Of a stretch of 54,079 bases of DNA, positions 8,326 to 16,048 are shown piece after piece. The position numbers were made by a program, and so were the translations under genes. The stretch is from JAWVZB01 sp033722375 (GTDB lineage Bacteria; Actinomycetota; Nitriliruptoria; Nitriliruptorales; Nitriliruptoraceae), in contig JAWVZB010000005.1 in NCBI GenBank assembly GCA_033722375.1, positions 1-54,079 of the forward strand. Direction: 5' to 3'. How positions within the stretch are numbered: the first letter of the stretch is position 1; the number at the start of each line of letters is the position of its first letter. The notes under the pieces are model-generated. The model was not told where the DNA came from, ran no database searches, and saw only the letters and a program-made list of their open reading frames with translations.

Positions 8326-9687
8326 TCAGCCGACGAGGCGCGTCCGGATGCGCTCGACGAGGCCAGCGCCACCGGATGCGGCGAACTGGGCCAGGTCACC
8401 GCGCTGGAGTGCACGGAGCAGCTCGGCGGCGTACCGCCGATAGTGCGCGTCGGAGACGTAGTACTCGTGACGGGGACTGTCGGCGTGCTCGATCCCGCCT
8501 TCGAGGTCCACGTGGCGCTGCTTGAACGACCGCCACCGGGCGGCCTGGGCGGGGCGTTCGTGCTGGTCGAGGATGATCTGGCTGATCAGGTCGGCCTGCA
8601 GGCTGATGTGGGGCCACGCTCCCGCGTCGGTCTCGACGAACCCCAGCGCGAACAGGTCGTCGTGGTCACGGCTGAACACGTTCAGGAACAGCCCGGGGTC
8701 GTTGGGCCGTGGCCAGCGCAGCTCGTCCCGGTCGAGGTAGGGCCACGACAGCCGGTAGCCCGTGGCCCAGATGATGAGGTCGTACGGCTCGACGCTCCCG
8801 TCGACGAACCGGACCCGGTCGCCCTCGAGCCGCTCGAGGTCGGGGCGGTGCACGAGGTCGCGATGCGCCAGGTGGAGCAGGATCTCGGAGTTCAGGATCG
8901 GATGGGTCGCGAGCGGCAGGTGGTCGGGTTCCGGCCAGCCGTACCTCGTGAGATCGCCGACGACGGTCCGGAGCAGCAGAGCGAAGAAGCGTTGCTCGAC
9001 CCGCCCCGGCACGAAGCCCGGAGTGGAGCGAGCGAAGACGTCGGTCGGCTGGCCGAAGATGTGCTTCGGGACGATCCAGTACGCCCGCCTGGTGCTGATC
9101 GCGGCAGCGTCCGCCGTAGTGGCTGCCTGGCAGGCGATGTCACAGCCGGAGTTGCCCGCCCCGACGACCAACACCCGCCGGCCGTGGAGCTGGTCGCGCG
9201 AGCGGTAGTGCTTGGAGTGGTAGGCCTCCCCATCCCACTGACCGGGGTAGTCGGGGAGGTTCGGTGACCACTGGCTGCCGGACGCCATGATGACCCCGGC
9301 GTGTTCCACCTCCTCTCCGGTGTCCAGCACGACCGACCAGCCGCCGCCCGCCCGCCGGCGGATCCGTTCCACCCCCGTCGACAGACGCACGTGAGGCTCG
9401 AGACGGAAGCGGCGAGCGAACTCGTGGAGGTACGCGAGGAGCTGATCGTGGCGCGGGTAGTCGGGGTAGTCCTCCGGGAACGGGAGCCCGTCGAGTGCCG
9501 AGAGCGTGCGGGACGAGATGAAGTGAGCCGACTCATAGATCGGGGTCCCGGGGTTGCTGATGTCCCACATACCGCCGATGCCGTCATGACGCTCGTAGAT
9601 GACGAACGGGATGCCGTCACGCCTCAGCGCCCGTCCGGCCGCCAGCCCCGACGGGCCGGCGCCGATGACGGCGTACGTGCCGGGCAT
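8326..9687 (-). CDS. Flavin-containing monooxygenase (FMO-like)
   Basis: The 453-residue protein has two Rossmann motifs: GAGPSGLAAG at residues 8-17 for FAD, and GAGNSGCD near 177 for NADPH. Between them PGQWDGEAYHSKHYR occupies the place of the FMO-identifying FxGxxxHxxxY sequence, with Gln-Trp instead of Phe at its start, and ATGY follows near residue 310. Enzymes of this class oxygenate soft nucleophiles (N or S) or carry out Baeyer-Villiger reactions; substrate cannot be told. GGAGGG lies 6 bases before the ATG. Genes on either side do not suggest a pathway. Confidence 0.92.
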   Translation of the reverse strand: MPGTYAVIGAGPSGLAAGRALRRDGIPFVIYERHDGIGGMWDISNPGTPIYESAHFISSRTLSALDGLPFPEDYPDYPRHDQLLAYLHEFARRFRLEPHVRLSTGVERIRRRAGGGWSVVLDTGEEVEHAGVIMASGSQWSPNLPDYPGQWDGEAYHSKHYRSRDQLHGRRVLVVGAGNSGCDIACQAATTADAAAISTRRAYWIVPKHIFGQPTDVFARSTPGFVPGRVEQRFFALLLRTVVGDLTRYGWPEPDHLPLATHPILNSEILLHLAHRDLVHRPDLERLEGDRVRFVDGSVEPYDLIIWATGYRLSWPYLDRDELRWPRPNDPGLFLNVFSRDHDDLFALGFVETDAGAWPHISLQADLISQIILDQHERPAQAARWRSFKQRHVDLEGGIEHADSPRHEYYVSDAHYRRYAAELLRALQRGDLAQFAASGGAGLVERIRTRLVG

Positions 9688-9755
9688 GTGGATCCCTCCG
9701 TCGGGTCGACCGCACGGCAGACTAACGAGCGGTGGCGGGGACTATCGTCGCGTCT

Positions 9756-10214
9756 ATGCGAATCCTCTTCGTCTGTCTTGGGAACATCTGCCGCTCGCCG
9801 ACGGCAGAAGCCGCCTTCCGTGAGGCTGCCGACGACGCCGGTCTCGACGTCGAGGTCGACAGCGCCGGGACCGGCGACTGGCACATCGGCGAGCCGCCCG
9901 ACCGCCGCATGCAGAGCGCTGCCCTCGAGGACGGGCTCGAGCTCCGGGGACGCGCACGACAGGTCGAGCCGGCGGACTTCGAGCGTTACGACCTGCTGGT
10001 GGCGATGGACCGCGAGAACCGTCGCGATCTGCAGCGGCTGGCCCCGGATGCGGAGGCGGCCGACAAGATCCGGTTGTTCCGGGAGTACCAGCCGGACGCG
10101 GACGCTCCAGACGTACCCGACCCCTACTACGGGGGCGAGGACGGGTTCCACGAGGTGGTTCGCATCGTTCGGTCCGCGGCGAAGGGGCTGGTCGACGAGC
10201 TGCGACAGCGATGA
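9756..10214 (+). CDS. Low-molecular-weight protein tyrosine phosphatase family
   Basis: The 152-residue protein starts at the conserved MRILFVCLGNICRSPTAEA, containing the CX5R loop with nucleophile Cys7 and Arg13. The general-acid Asp122 is in DPYYGG. The length is normal for the family. Its stop codon overlaps the start of the fructosamine-kinase gene by ATGA, so the two are translated together. From work on human LMW-PTP-A and on bacterial fructosamine-kinase homologues (recalled), enzymes of this pair can dephosphorylate ribulosamine-5-phosphate adducts on proteins, so protein-sugar repair is as likely here as tyrosine dephosphorylation. Confidence 0.93.
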   Translation: MRILFVCLGNICRSPTAEAAFREAADDAGLDVEVDSAGTGDWHIGEPPDRRMQSAALEDGLELRGRARQVEPADFERYDLLVAMDRENRRDLQRLAPDAEAADKIRLFREYQPDADAPDVPDPYYGGEDGFHEVVRIVRSAAKGLVDELRQR

Positions 10215-11002
10215 CCGAGCTCCCTGATCTGCCGGCCTCGGTGGGCGAGGTTCGCGACGCACGCCCGCTGTCCGGCGGGATGATCGCAGACGTCTGGCGG
10301 GTATCCCTGGTCGACGGCACCGACGTCGTGGTCAAGGCGCCCCGCTACGACGCGCGCCTCGAGGGCGAGGGGCTCGCAGCGCTGGAGGCGGCGGGCGCCC
10401 CCGTTCCGGCCGTCCTGGCGGCGGAGGAGGACGTCCTGGTACTCGAGTTCGTCAGTGGGTCGCCGGACTGGGCTGAACTCGGGGCGCAGCTCGCCACCGT
10501 CCACCGCACCAGCAACGATCTGTTCGGTTGGCACCGCGACAACGTGATCGGCCCCTTGCCGCAGATCAACACCCGCGACGAGGAATGGGCCAGTTTCTTC
10601 GTCGAGAACCGCATCCGCCCCTGGCTCGACGCCCTCGCCGACGAACCCCGGGACCGGCTCAGCGCCGCGTGCGAAGGGCCGATGCAACGCCTCCTCGATC
10701 ACGAGCCGACACCGAGCCTCGTCCATGGGGACCTGTGGTCCGGCAACGTGGTCGACGGGCGCTACCTGATCGACCCCGCGGTGCACTACGCGGACCGCGA
10801 GTTCGAGCTGGCGTTCGCCGACCTGTTCGGGGGCATCCCCGCGACGTTCTGGGCCGCCTACGAGGACGCGTGGCCACTCGACGACGGGTGGGAGCGGAGG
10901 CGGCCGGCGCTCCAGCTCTACCACCTGCTCGTGCACGTCGAGCTCTTCGGCAGCAGCTACGTGGGGCAGGTGGAGCGCCGCCTGGACCGCCTCGGCTGGT
11001 GA
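10211..11002 (+). CDS. Fructosamine/ketosamine-3-kinase family protein
   Basis: The 263-residue protein has the APH-like kinase fold: Lys42 in VVVKAP, the family signature NVIGPLPQIN (111-120), the catalytic loop HGDLWSGN (172-179) and the metal-binding DPA (188-190). Fructosamine-3-kinase relatives phosphorylate ketosamines on glycated proteins, which then break down and free the amine; bacterial members usually prefer ribulosamines or erythrulosamines. The ATGA overlap with the preceding phosphatase gene indicates one operon and a linked function. It is shorter than many homologues (about 285-300) but no motif is missing. Confidence 0.92.
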   Translation: MTELPDLPASVGEVRDARPLSGGMIADVWRVSLVDGTDVVVKAPRYDARLEGEGLAALEAAGAPVPAVLAAEEDVLVLEFVSGSPDWAELGAQLATVHRTSNDLFGWHRDNVIGPLPQINTRDEEWASFFVENRIRPWLDALADEPRDRLSAACEGPMQRLLDHEPTPSLVHGDLWSGNVVDGRYLIDPAVHYADREFELAFADLFGGIPATFWAAYEDAWPLDDGWERRRPALQLYHLLVHVELFGSSYVGQVERRLDRLGW

Positions 11003-11063
11003 CATCCACCGGCTGTCCGTGGAGCTCGCGGGTGATGTCAGCCTCAGTGTCGCCAGCCAGGTC

Positions 11064-11801
11064 TCAGCTCTCCCACGTCACCTTGCCGTAGCCGTAGCGC
11101 TCGGTCGGCTGGCCACTGTCGTTGAGGTCGAGCTGGCCGTCGTCGTCGCTGTCGACCCACACGATCGGGGCAGCGCAATCGGGCCGCTCGGCGTTCAGCG
11201 AGAACGTCAGCTCGCCATCGTCGTCGCCGGCGACGAACCGTGGCCAACTCGATGCCGGACCGGGCTCGGCACGCTCCCCTTCGATCGAGTAGACGAACGC
11301 GTGGTCCTCGTCGGTGTGGCCCATCGCCTCTGGCAGCCCCTGGAACGCGACCCCGGGCCCGTCGCTCCCGAGCACCGATCGGCACGGGACGAACCCGAGC
11401 GTGAAGCCCGCCGGTATCTCGCCGTCGTAGGTGGCCGCGACGGTGAACTGAGCCACCCCGTCGCCACCCTGATCGTGCGGGTCGCTGGGCGACGTGGTGA
11501 TCGGCTCCTGAGGGGACACCACGAAGTCCTGGGCGGGATCCGACGCGGCCTGCTCGTCCCCGCCGGCCTCGCCGGTCTCGGTCGCTGTCTCGGTCTCCGT
11601 CTCGGTCGCTGTCTCGGTCTCTGTCTCGGTCTGCGTGACCGTCTCGGTCTCGGTCGCGGTGACCGTCTCGGTGGGCGTCTCGCGACCGGTGTCGGTGGCG
11701 TCGGGCTGGGCAGCCTCGTCGCCACCACTGCATGCGGTCGCCAGCAACGCGACGATCGTCGCGGCGATCACGGGCGTGCTCCGTCGGAGGGGGGTGACCA
11801 T
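11064..11801 (-). CDS. Secreted lipoprotein with Thr-Glu repeat linker
   Basis: The 245-residue protein begins with a signal peptide ending ALLATAC, a lipobox-like site (Ala at -3 is slightly unusual), then a linker (about residues 38-78) made almost wholly of Thr and Glu in ETxT/TETE units, then a globular part ending with VWVDSDDDGQLDLNDSGQP, which resembles a calcium-binding Dx[DN]xDG loop. The Thr-Glu part probably acts as an extended stalk away from the membrane. The start is fixed by GGAG 8 bases before the ATG. The C-terminal domain is not recognised. It is convergent with the fructosamine-kinase gene. Confidence 0.75.
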   Translation of the reverse strand: MVTPLRRSTPVIAATIVALLATACSGGDEAAQPDATDTGRETPTETVTATETETVTQTETETETATETETETATETGEAGGDEQAASDPAQDFVVSPQEPITTSPSDPHDQGGDGVAQFTVAATYDGEIPAGFTLGFVPCRSVLGSDGPGVAFQGLPEAMGHTDEDHAFVYSIEGERAEPGPASSWPRFVAGDDDGELTFSLNAERPDCAAPIVWVDSDDDGQLDLNDSGQPTERYGYGKVTWES

Positions 11802-12020
11802 GGAGGGGTCTCCTGCGGATGGCGTGTCGAAGGTCTCGGTGGCCGTCGGTCGTCGACGGCCGCCTCTCACCAACCACGGTGGCGTCGCTCGAGGTGTTCT
11901 CCAACACGTTCGTCCACCCGTCGAACGCCCCGATGCGACCCGGCCGTCCGTCGCTAGCGGGCCGGGATCAGGGGGGGTCACGCTGCGTACGGTCACAGTG
12001 ACACAACGACCGGAGCCGGT

Positions 12021-12857
12021 GTGCCCTCGTCTTCGTTCCCACGCGCCCCGCAACGCATCGCGCAGCGCGACTGGTTCGAGCGTGCCGTGGGGCTCGGGTA
12101 CGCGGCACGCGGGCTGCTCTACACCGTCATCGCCATCACGGCCCTGAGCGTGGCCCTCGGCGATGGGGGCGACACCACGGGGAGCACCGGAGCGCTGCAG
12201 AAACTGTCGCAGCAGTCGTACGGCACGATCCTCGTCGCGGTCCTCGCCCTTGGCCTGGGGGCGTACGCGATCTGGCGGCTGCTCCAGGCCGTGGCAGGGG
12301 GCAATGACGATGACAGCTTCCTGAAGACGACCTGGATGCGGGGCTACTACGGCGTCCGCGCGATCTTGTACGGGGTGCTCTGCTGGTCGGCCGTCCGGCT
12401 CCTGATGGGCTCGGGGGGTGGTGGGGGCAACAGCCGCCAGACCCTGACGAAGCGAGCCCTCGAGCTGCCCGGGGGACGATGGATCGTGGGAGCGGTGGGG
12501 CTCGCCATCGTCGGCTACGGGCTCTGGCAGGGCTACCGATCGCTCGCCAAGCGGTTCGAGGACGAGCTCGAGATGCACCGCATGTCCCGCGAGGTCGAGC
12601 GAGTCGTGGTGCCGGCGGCGATGGTCGGCTACCTGGCCCGGATGGTCGTGTTCGGGATGATCGGGTACTTCTTCATCGAGGCGGCGGTGAACTACGCCCC
12701 GGACAAGGCCGTCGGTCTCGACGGTGCCCTCTCCTCGCTGAAACAGACGGCGTACGGTCCCGGGCTGCTCGCGGCCATCGCGATCGGCCTGCTCGGCTTC
12801 GCGGTCTTCTCGTTCGCCGAATCCAAGTACCGCGAGATCGAGGTGGACCACGGATGA
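12021..12857 (+). CDS. DUF1206 integral membrane protein
   Basis: The 278-residue protein has six predicted membrane helices in three similar pairs, each pair carrying a G-Y-x-[AV]-[RK]-G-like step (LGYAARGLLY, MRGYYGVRAILYG, VGYLARMVVFG). This triplicated plan is that of DUF1206, which is widespread in Actinomycetota; its function is not known. Gly-rich loops and a glycine run (GGGGGN) separate the pairs. The GTG start has GGAG upstream (CGGAGCCGGT). A 31-codon frame begins inside its stop codon, and the PAP2 gene follows within 94 bases, so the three are probably one transcript. Confidence 0.85.
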   Translation: MPSSSFPRAPQRIAQRDWFERAVGLGYAARGLLYTVIAITALSVALGDGGDTTGSTGALQKLSQQSYGTILVAVLALGLGAYAIWRLLQAVAGGNDDDSFLKTTWMRGYYGVRAILYGVLCWSAVRLLMGSGGGGGNSRQTLTKRALELPGGRWIVGAVGLAIVGYGLWQGYRSLAKRFEDELEMHRMSREVERVVVPAAMVGYLARMVVFGMIGYFFIEAAVNYAPDKAVGLDGALSSLKQTAYGPGLLAAIAIGLLGFAVFSFAESKYREIEVDHG

Positions 12858-12949
12858 GCGCCCGCCGCAGCTCGCGAGGCAGCAACGCCGCCAACAGCGC
12901 GGCGCGTCGTCACCCCCGCGGCAGCGGGCCCGGCGAGGTGCACGTCTGA
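12854..12949 (+). CDS. Candidate 31-residue basic peptide between DUF1206 and PAP2
   Basis: An ATG overlaps the DUF1206 stop codon (ATGA at 12854-12857) and opens 31 codons ending TGA at 12947-12949, one base before the GTG of the PAP2 gene. The peptide is rich in Arg, Ser, Ala and Gly (it starts MSARRSSRGSNAAN). The exact packing between two genes is what suggests translation. It could equally be an accident of high G+C sequence, or a reinitiation device that carries ribosomes on to the PAP2 gene. No family recognised. Confidence 0.3.
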   Translation: MSARRSSRGSNAANSAARRHPRGSGPGEVHV

Positions 12950-12950
12950 C

Positions 12951-13781
12951 GTGCCGCTCGTCCTCCTCGTCGTCGGGCTGATCGCCGCGGTCGGGCTGAT
13001 CGCGGTCGCTGCCTCGCGCCCCACACGGCGTGATGTTCGCCGTCGGGCCCGACGGATCCGCGACGCGATGAGCGCCCTCCTCGGCTGGATGCACCGACGC
13101 TTCGGCGAGACGCTCGGCACCGCAGTCTGGCTCGCCGGTGCATACGGCGCCCTCCTGACGATCACGGTCGGGGTCGGGTGGGTGGTCACGAGGGTGGGAT
13201 CCGGCCCCGGGACCGTCGATCGCGCCGTCACGCAGTACATGATCGCGGAGCGCAACGAGACGATGACGGCCGTGATGCGTCTGGCGTCCGACGTCGGGGA
13301 CACCATCACGATCGTCGTCGTCGGGATCGTTACGGGTGTCATCTGGCGCCGGCAGCGCGGTGGCTGGGACGGACTGGCAGTCCTGGCGACGAGCTTCGTC
13401 GGCGCCTTCGCGCTGTACACCCTCGCCAAGCGGCTCGTCGCCCGCGCTCGGCCCGGACTCGATCTGGCACTGTTCGAGGTGCCTGGCCTCGCCTTCCCGT
13501 CCGGCCACGTGACGGGCTCGACCGCCTTCTACGTCGCCATGGCGCTGCTGTTGGCCACGCTCGGCATCCGTTGGGTCGTCAAGGTGTGGCTGTTGGCCGG
13601 AAGCGGGATCATCGTGGTGATGGTGGCCCTGTCACGGATCTACCTCGGAGCCCACTGGCTCACCGACGTGGTCTTCGCCGCGACCCTCGGCGCAGCGTGG
13701 GCGCTGATCTCGGTGACGCCGGCGTGGCGACGAGCGCAGGACGAGCTACCCCGGCCAGACCGGGTCTCGACACAGCCGTAG
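12951..13781 (+). CDS. PAP2-superfamily lipid phosphatase
   Basis: The 276-residue membrane protein carries all three phosphatase signature parts: KRLVARARP (KX6RP), FPSGH and SRIYLGAHWLTD (SRX5HX3D). About six membrane helices are visible plus a basic segment after the first. Such enzymes dephosphorylate phosphatidic acid, phosphatidylglycerophosphate or undecaprenyl pyrophosphate at the outer membrane face. The substrate cannot be assigned from sequence. The GTG start follows the small basic frame by one base; a DUF1206 neighbour is consistent with an envelope role. Confidence 0.92.
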   Translation: MPLVLLVVGLIAAVGLIAVAASRPTRRDVRRRARRIRDAMSALLGWMHRRFGETLGTAVWLAGAYGALLTITVGVGWVVTRVGSGPGTVDRAVTQYMIAERNETMTAVMRLASDVGDTITIVVVGIVTGVIWRRQRGGWDGLAVLATSFVGAFALYTLAKRLVARARPGLDLALFEVPGLAFPSGHVTGSTAFYVAMALLLATLGIRWVVKVWLLAGSGIIVVMVALSRIYLGAHWLTDVVFAATLGAAWALISVTPAWRRAQDELPRPDRVSTQP

Positions 13782-13810
13782 CTCCCCCGTGGCAGTGCGA
13801 TCAGCGGCTG

Positions 13811-14035
13811 TCAGCCCTGGTCGCGCTCGCGGACGGCCTCGCACGTGCGGCACAGTTCGAGCCCGTCGGCGAGCGACAGCGCACCGCTGGCACCGCACAG
13901 GACGTAGTCGTAAGCGACGCCGCCATCACGGAGCGTCATCTCTTTCGCATTGGAGCCGGGCGACGAGCGGAACAGGTGACCTTTCTCACCGTTCCCCACG
14001 CGCACCATCATCGTGTTCAGCGTGTTGGCAGACAC
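13811..14035 (-). CDS. Small hypothetical protein with C-terminal CRTC
   Basis: The 74-residue protein begins VSANTLNTMMVRVGNG and ends with LELCRTCEAVRERDQG. Three Cys residues (VLCGAS and CRTC) could bind a metal, but a fourth ligand is not obvious. The GTG at 14035 is chosen for the strong AAAGGGGGG just upstream; the frame could be extended to an ATG at 14224, but that part is low-complexity Arg/Pro/Ser and looks non-coding. Family and function are not recognised. Convergent with the PAP2 gene, 29 bases apart. Confidence 0.6.
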   Translation of the reverse strand: MSANTLNTMMVRVGNGEKGHLFRSSPGSNAKEMTLRDGGVAYDYVLCGASGALSLADGLELCRTCEAVRERDQG

Positions 14036-14292
14036 GGCCCCCCCTTTCTTCCGCGACCCAGTGTGGAGTGTCCGACCGACCATGTCCGGACGGACGGCCA
14101 GGTCAGCCGACCACTCTGCGTGACCACGCAGGGACCCAGCCGGGCCCCGGAGAGACCGGAGACAGGCGGGGACCGGGCTCGCGGTCGGAATCCGCGCGCC
14201 GCTGTGCGTGCACTGAACAGTCATGTCCGGGAGACCACACAGAGCCGTCCCGACGCGCCACGATGGCGGGACCGGCGGTTGGAGACGTCACC

Positions 14293-14442
14293 ATGGCACG
14301 GATAGGTCGCCCGAAGCGCATCAAGCGTGTGGCCCCCTCGCCCTCCCCGGACGAGTGGCGCGTTCCCCCCGAGCGTGAACCGGCGAGACGCGATCCCAAG
14401 AAGCCCACGCCCCGCCCCGACGAGCCGTCACCACAGAAGTGA
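14293..14442 (+). CDS. Small basic Pro-rich protein (MARIGRPKRI type)
   Basis: The 49-residue protein begins MARIGRPKRIKRV and continues with a Pro/Arg/Glu-rich tail. The start is supported by GGAG 8 bases upstream; an in-frame ATG at 14263 is less likely. Very short proteins starting with this sequence are familiar from Actinomycetota and their phages (recalled; function unknown). It overlaps the next gene by GTGA, so both are translated together. Confidence 0.6.
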   Translation: MARIGRPKRIKRVAPSPSPDEWRVPPEREPARRDPKKPTPRPDEPSPQK

Positions 14443-15272
14443 CCGGGGCCGTCGGGCTGGCACTCGGGACGGCGGTGTGGATCGGCGTCCTGGTGCTGCT
14501 CGGCGTCCTCCTAGCGGCGAGGCGCCGCGCGCGGGCGCTGGTCTGGCGCGGTCTGCTGCCTGGGAGGATCGGGGCGCTGCCGGTCGAGGACGTGCCGTCA
14601 CACGAGGCGCCCCGCGGGTGGAAGTGTGCCCAGCTCCTGCTGTCGCCTGACCGTGACGAGGTCCGCCTGTCGGGGATCTCGATCGGCGGGAGCTACCAAG
14701 CCGTCGATGCCGCGGTGTGTGTCCGCAAGCGCCGGCATGCTCCACCGGCGCTGGAGTGCGAGTGCGGCTTCTACGCCTTCGAGGACCGGGCTCGGGCACT
14801 CGAGCTGTTGGGCCGACGCTGTGGCTTCGACGGCGACGTCGTCGTCCGAGCACTGCTCGAGGTGGAGTTCCGCGGCACCGTGATCGAGCACGAGCACGGC
14901 GCACGTGCGGAGCTGCAACAGGTGCTCGGCCTCTGGCTCCTGCCATGGTGCGCGGACTGCGCCGCGGCCGGCAACCTGGTCCAGGCGGTCGCGCTCGCGT
15001 CGGACGGCGAGCCGGCGCTCCGTCTCAGCGACTGGGGACCGGGAGCGCTCATCCTCCAGGAGCGGCTCCATGCCAGCGTCCGCATGCTCCAGGAGTGGTC
15101 ACCGCTGCGGCCGCTGTGCGGTGGCTGTCTCGACCGCGCGAGCAGCCACGTGCTTGCCTTGGCTGACGTGGCTGCCTCCCTTGGCACCGAGGTCGCCTGG
15201 CTCGCTCCGGACGTGGTGGATCCCAACCTGGTCGTGACGAGCCACCGCCCGCGCCCCCGCTCCCCGCGCTGA
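14439..15272 (+). CDS. Membrane-anchored Cys-motif protein of unknown function
   Basis: The 277-residue protein has one N-terminal membrane helix (about 5-27) and then a soluble part with three CxC or CxxC motifs: CECGF near residue 107, WCADC near 170 and CGGC near 227. These six Cys residues could form a zinc site or redox disulfides. No known domain is recognised. The GTG start overlaps the stop of the small basic protein (GTGA), so the two are an operon. The gene ends 18 bases before the convergent FHA-LuxR gene. Confidence 0.65.
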   Translation: MTGAVGLALGTAVWIGVLVLLGVLLAARRRARALVWRGLLPGRIGALPVEDVPSHEAPRGWKCAQLLLSPDRDEVRLSGISIGGSYQAVDAAVCVRKRRHAPPALECECGFYAFEDRARALELLGRRCGFDGDVVVRALLEVEFRGTVIEHEHGARAELQQVLGLWLLPWCADCAAAGNLVQAVALASDGEPALRLSDWGPGALILQERLHASVRMLQEWSPLRPLCGGCLDRASSHVLALADVAASLGTEVAWLAPDVVDPNLVVTSHRPRPRSPR

Positions 15273-15290
15273 TCTCCTCGAGCTGATCTC

Positions 15291-15902
15291 CTACAACAGG
15301 CCGTGCTTGACGGCTTCAGCGACAGCGCCAGCGCGGTTGCGAACGCCCAGCTTGTCGTAGAGCTCCTGGGCGTAGGCCTTGACCGTCCGCTCGCTGATGC
15401 CGAGCTGGTCACCGATCTCGGCATTGGTCATGCCCTCGGCGATCAGCTCGATGACCTCCTGCTGCCGGGGCGACAGCGAGGGGCCGAGCTCGACCTCCGG
15501 CACCTCCATCACGACGGTCTGCTGCTCGCCCTTGGCGGCCGTGGCCGGATCCTCGAGCCGGGCCGAGACACCACCGAACTCGATGGTGTCCCCGTGCGTC
15601 ACGACGTGCGGGCCGGAGATCTCCTCGTCGTTGACCTTGGTACCACCGCTGGAGCCGAGGTCGGTGACGACGATCGAGCCGGCGCGGCGTTCGAGGCGGG
15701 CGTGGACCCGGGAGACGTGAGGGGCGGCGACGACGTAGGCATTGTCCTCGCGCCGACCCAACGTGCCGTCGTCGTGCTCGAGTCGCAGGGCCAAGCCTTC
15801 CACCGGCTCGGAGGTGAACCGGAGGGTGGGCGCCGGGACGACGCGACGGGCCTTGCCGTTGCCGCCGTTGTCGCCGGGCTGCTGCTGATCCTGAGATGCC
15901 AT
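15291..15902 (-). CDS. FHA domain-LuxR HTH fusion transcription regulator
   Basis: The 203-residue protein has a disordered, Gly/Gln-rich N-terminus (1-20), an FHA domain (about 28-120) with LGRREDN, SRVHARL and DLGSSGGTKVN, a short linker, and a C-terminal LuxR/NarL-type helix-turn-helix (about 140-203) with LSPRQQEVIELIAEGMTNAE and ISERTVKAYAQELYDKLGV. FHA domains bind phosphothreonine, so DNA binding is probably controlled by a Ser/Thr kinase rather than by a receiver domain. AAGGG 7 bases before the ATG sets the start. The kinase at 35777-37414 is a possible but unproven partner. Confidence 0.92.
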   Translation of the reverse strand: MASQDQQQPGDNGGNGKARRVVPAPTLRFTSEPVEGLALRLEHDDGTLGRREDNAYVVAAPHVSRVHARLERRAGSIVVTDLGSSGGTKVNDEEISGPHVVTHGDTIEFGGVSARLEDPATAAKGEQQTVVMEVPEVELGPSLSPRQQEVIELIAEGMTNAEIGDQLGISERTVKAYAQELYDKLGVRNRAGAVAEAVKHGLL

Positions 15903-15992
15903 CGTGGGTCCCTTGTGTGGTCGCGTGGGCCGGGCGGCCCGACAGTGTTGGGGTGATTGTCCTCATGGGGGCGGACGGAGCACCACGTCCGA

Positions 15993-16028
15993 AGGGGGCA
16001 CGACCTACCCGAACGGGCAGCGCCCCCT
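15993..16028 (-). terminator. Inverted repeat downstream of the selenoprotein gene
   Basis: A perfect 7-bp stem (GCCCCCT at 16022-16028 with AGGGGGC at 15993-15999) encloses 22 bases that contain a second small CCC/GGG pair. It begins 21 bases after the selenoprotein stop codon and lies before the FHA-LuxR gene on the same strand. No U-tract follows, which is common for terminators in very G+C-rich Actinomycetota; it may instead be an mRNA 3'-end stabiliser. Confidence 0.45.
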
Positions 16029-16048
16029 GTACGAACGGAGGGGGTGGG

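Noticed and set aside
7187..9267. Long plus-strand frames opposite the sensor kinase and the monooxygenase
   Set aside because: Antisense shadows typical of high G+C DNA; the minus-strand proteins have complete domain sets.
11064..13508. An open minus-strand frame of 814 codons across the lipoprotein, DUF1206 and PAP2 genes
   Set aside because: Only its last 245 codons (from 11801) have a signal peptide and ordered sequence; the upstream part is antisense to two clear membrane-protein genes and is Arg/Asp/His-rich low-complexity sequence.
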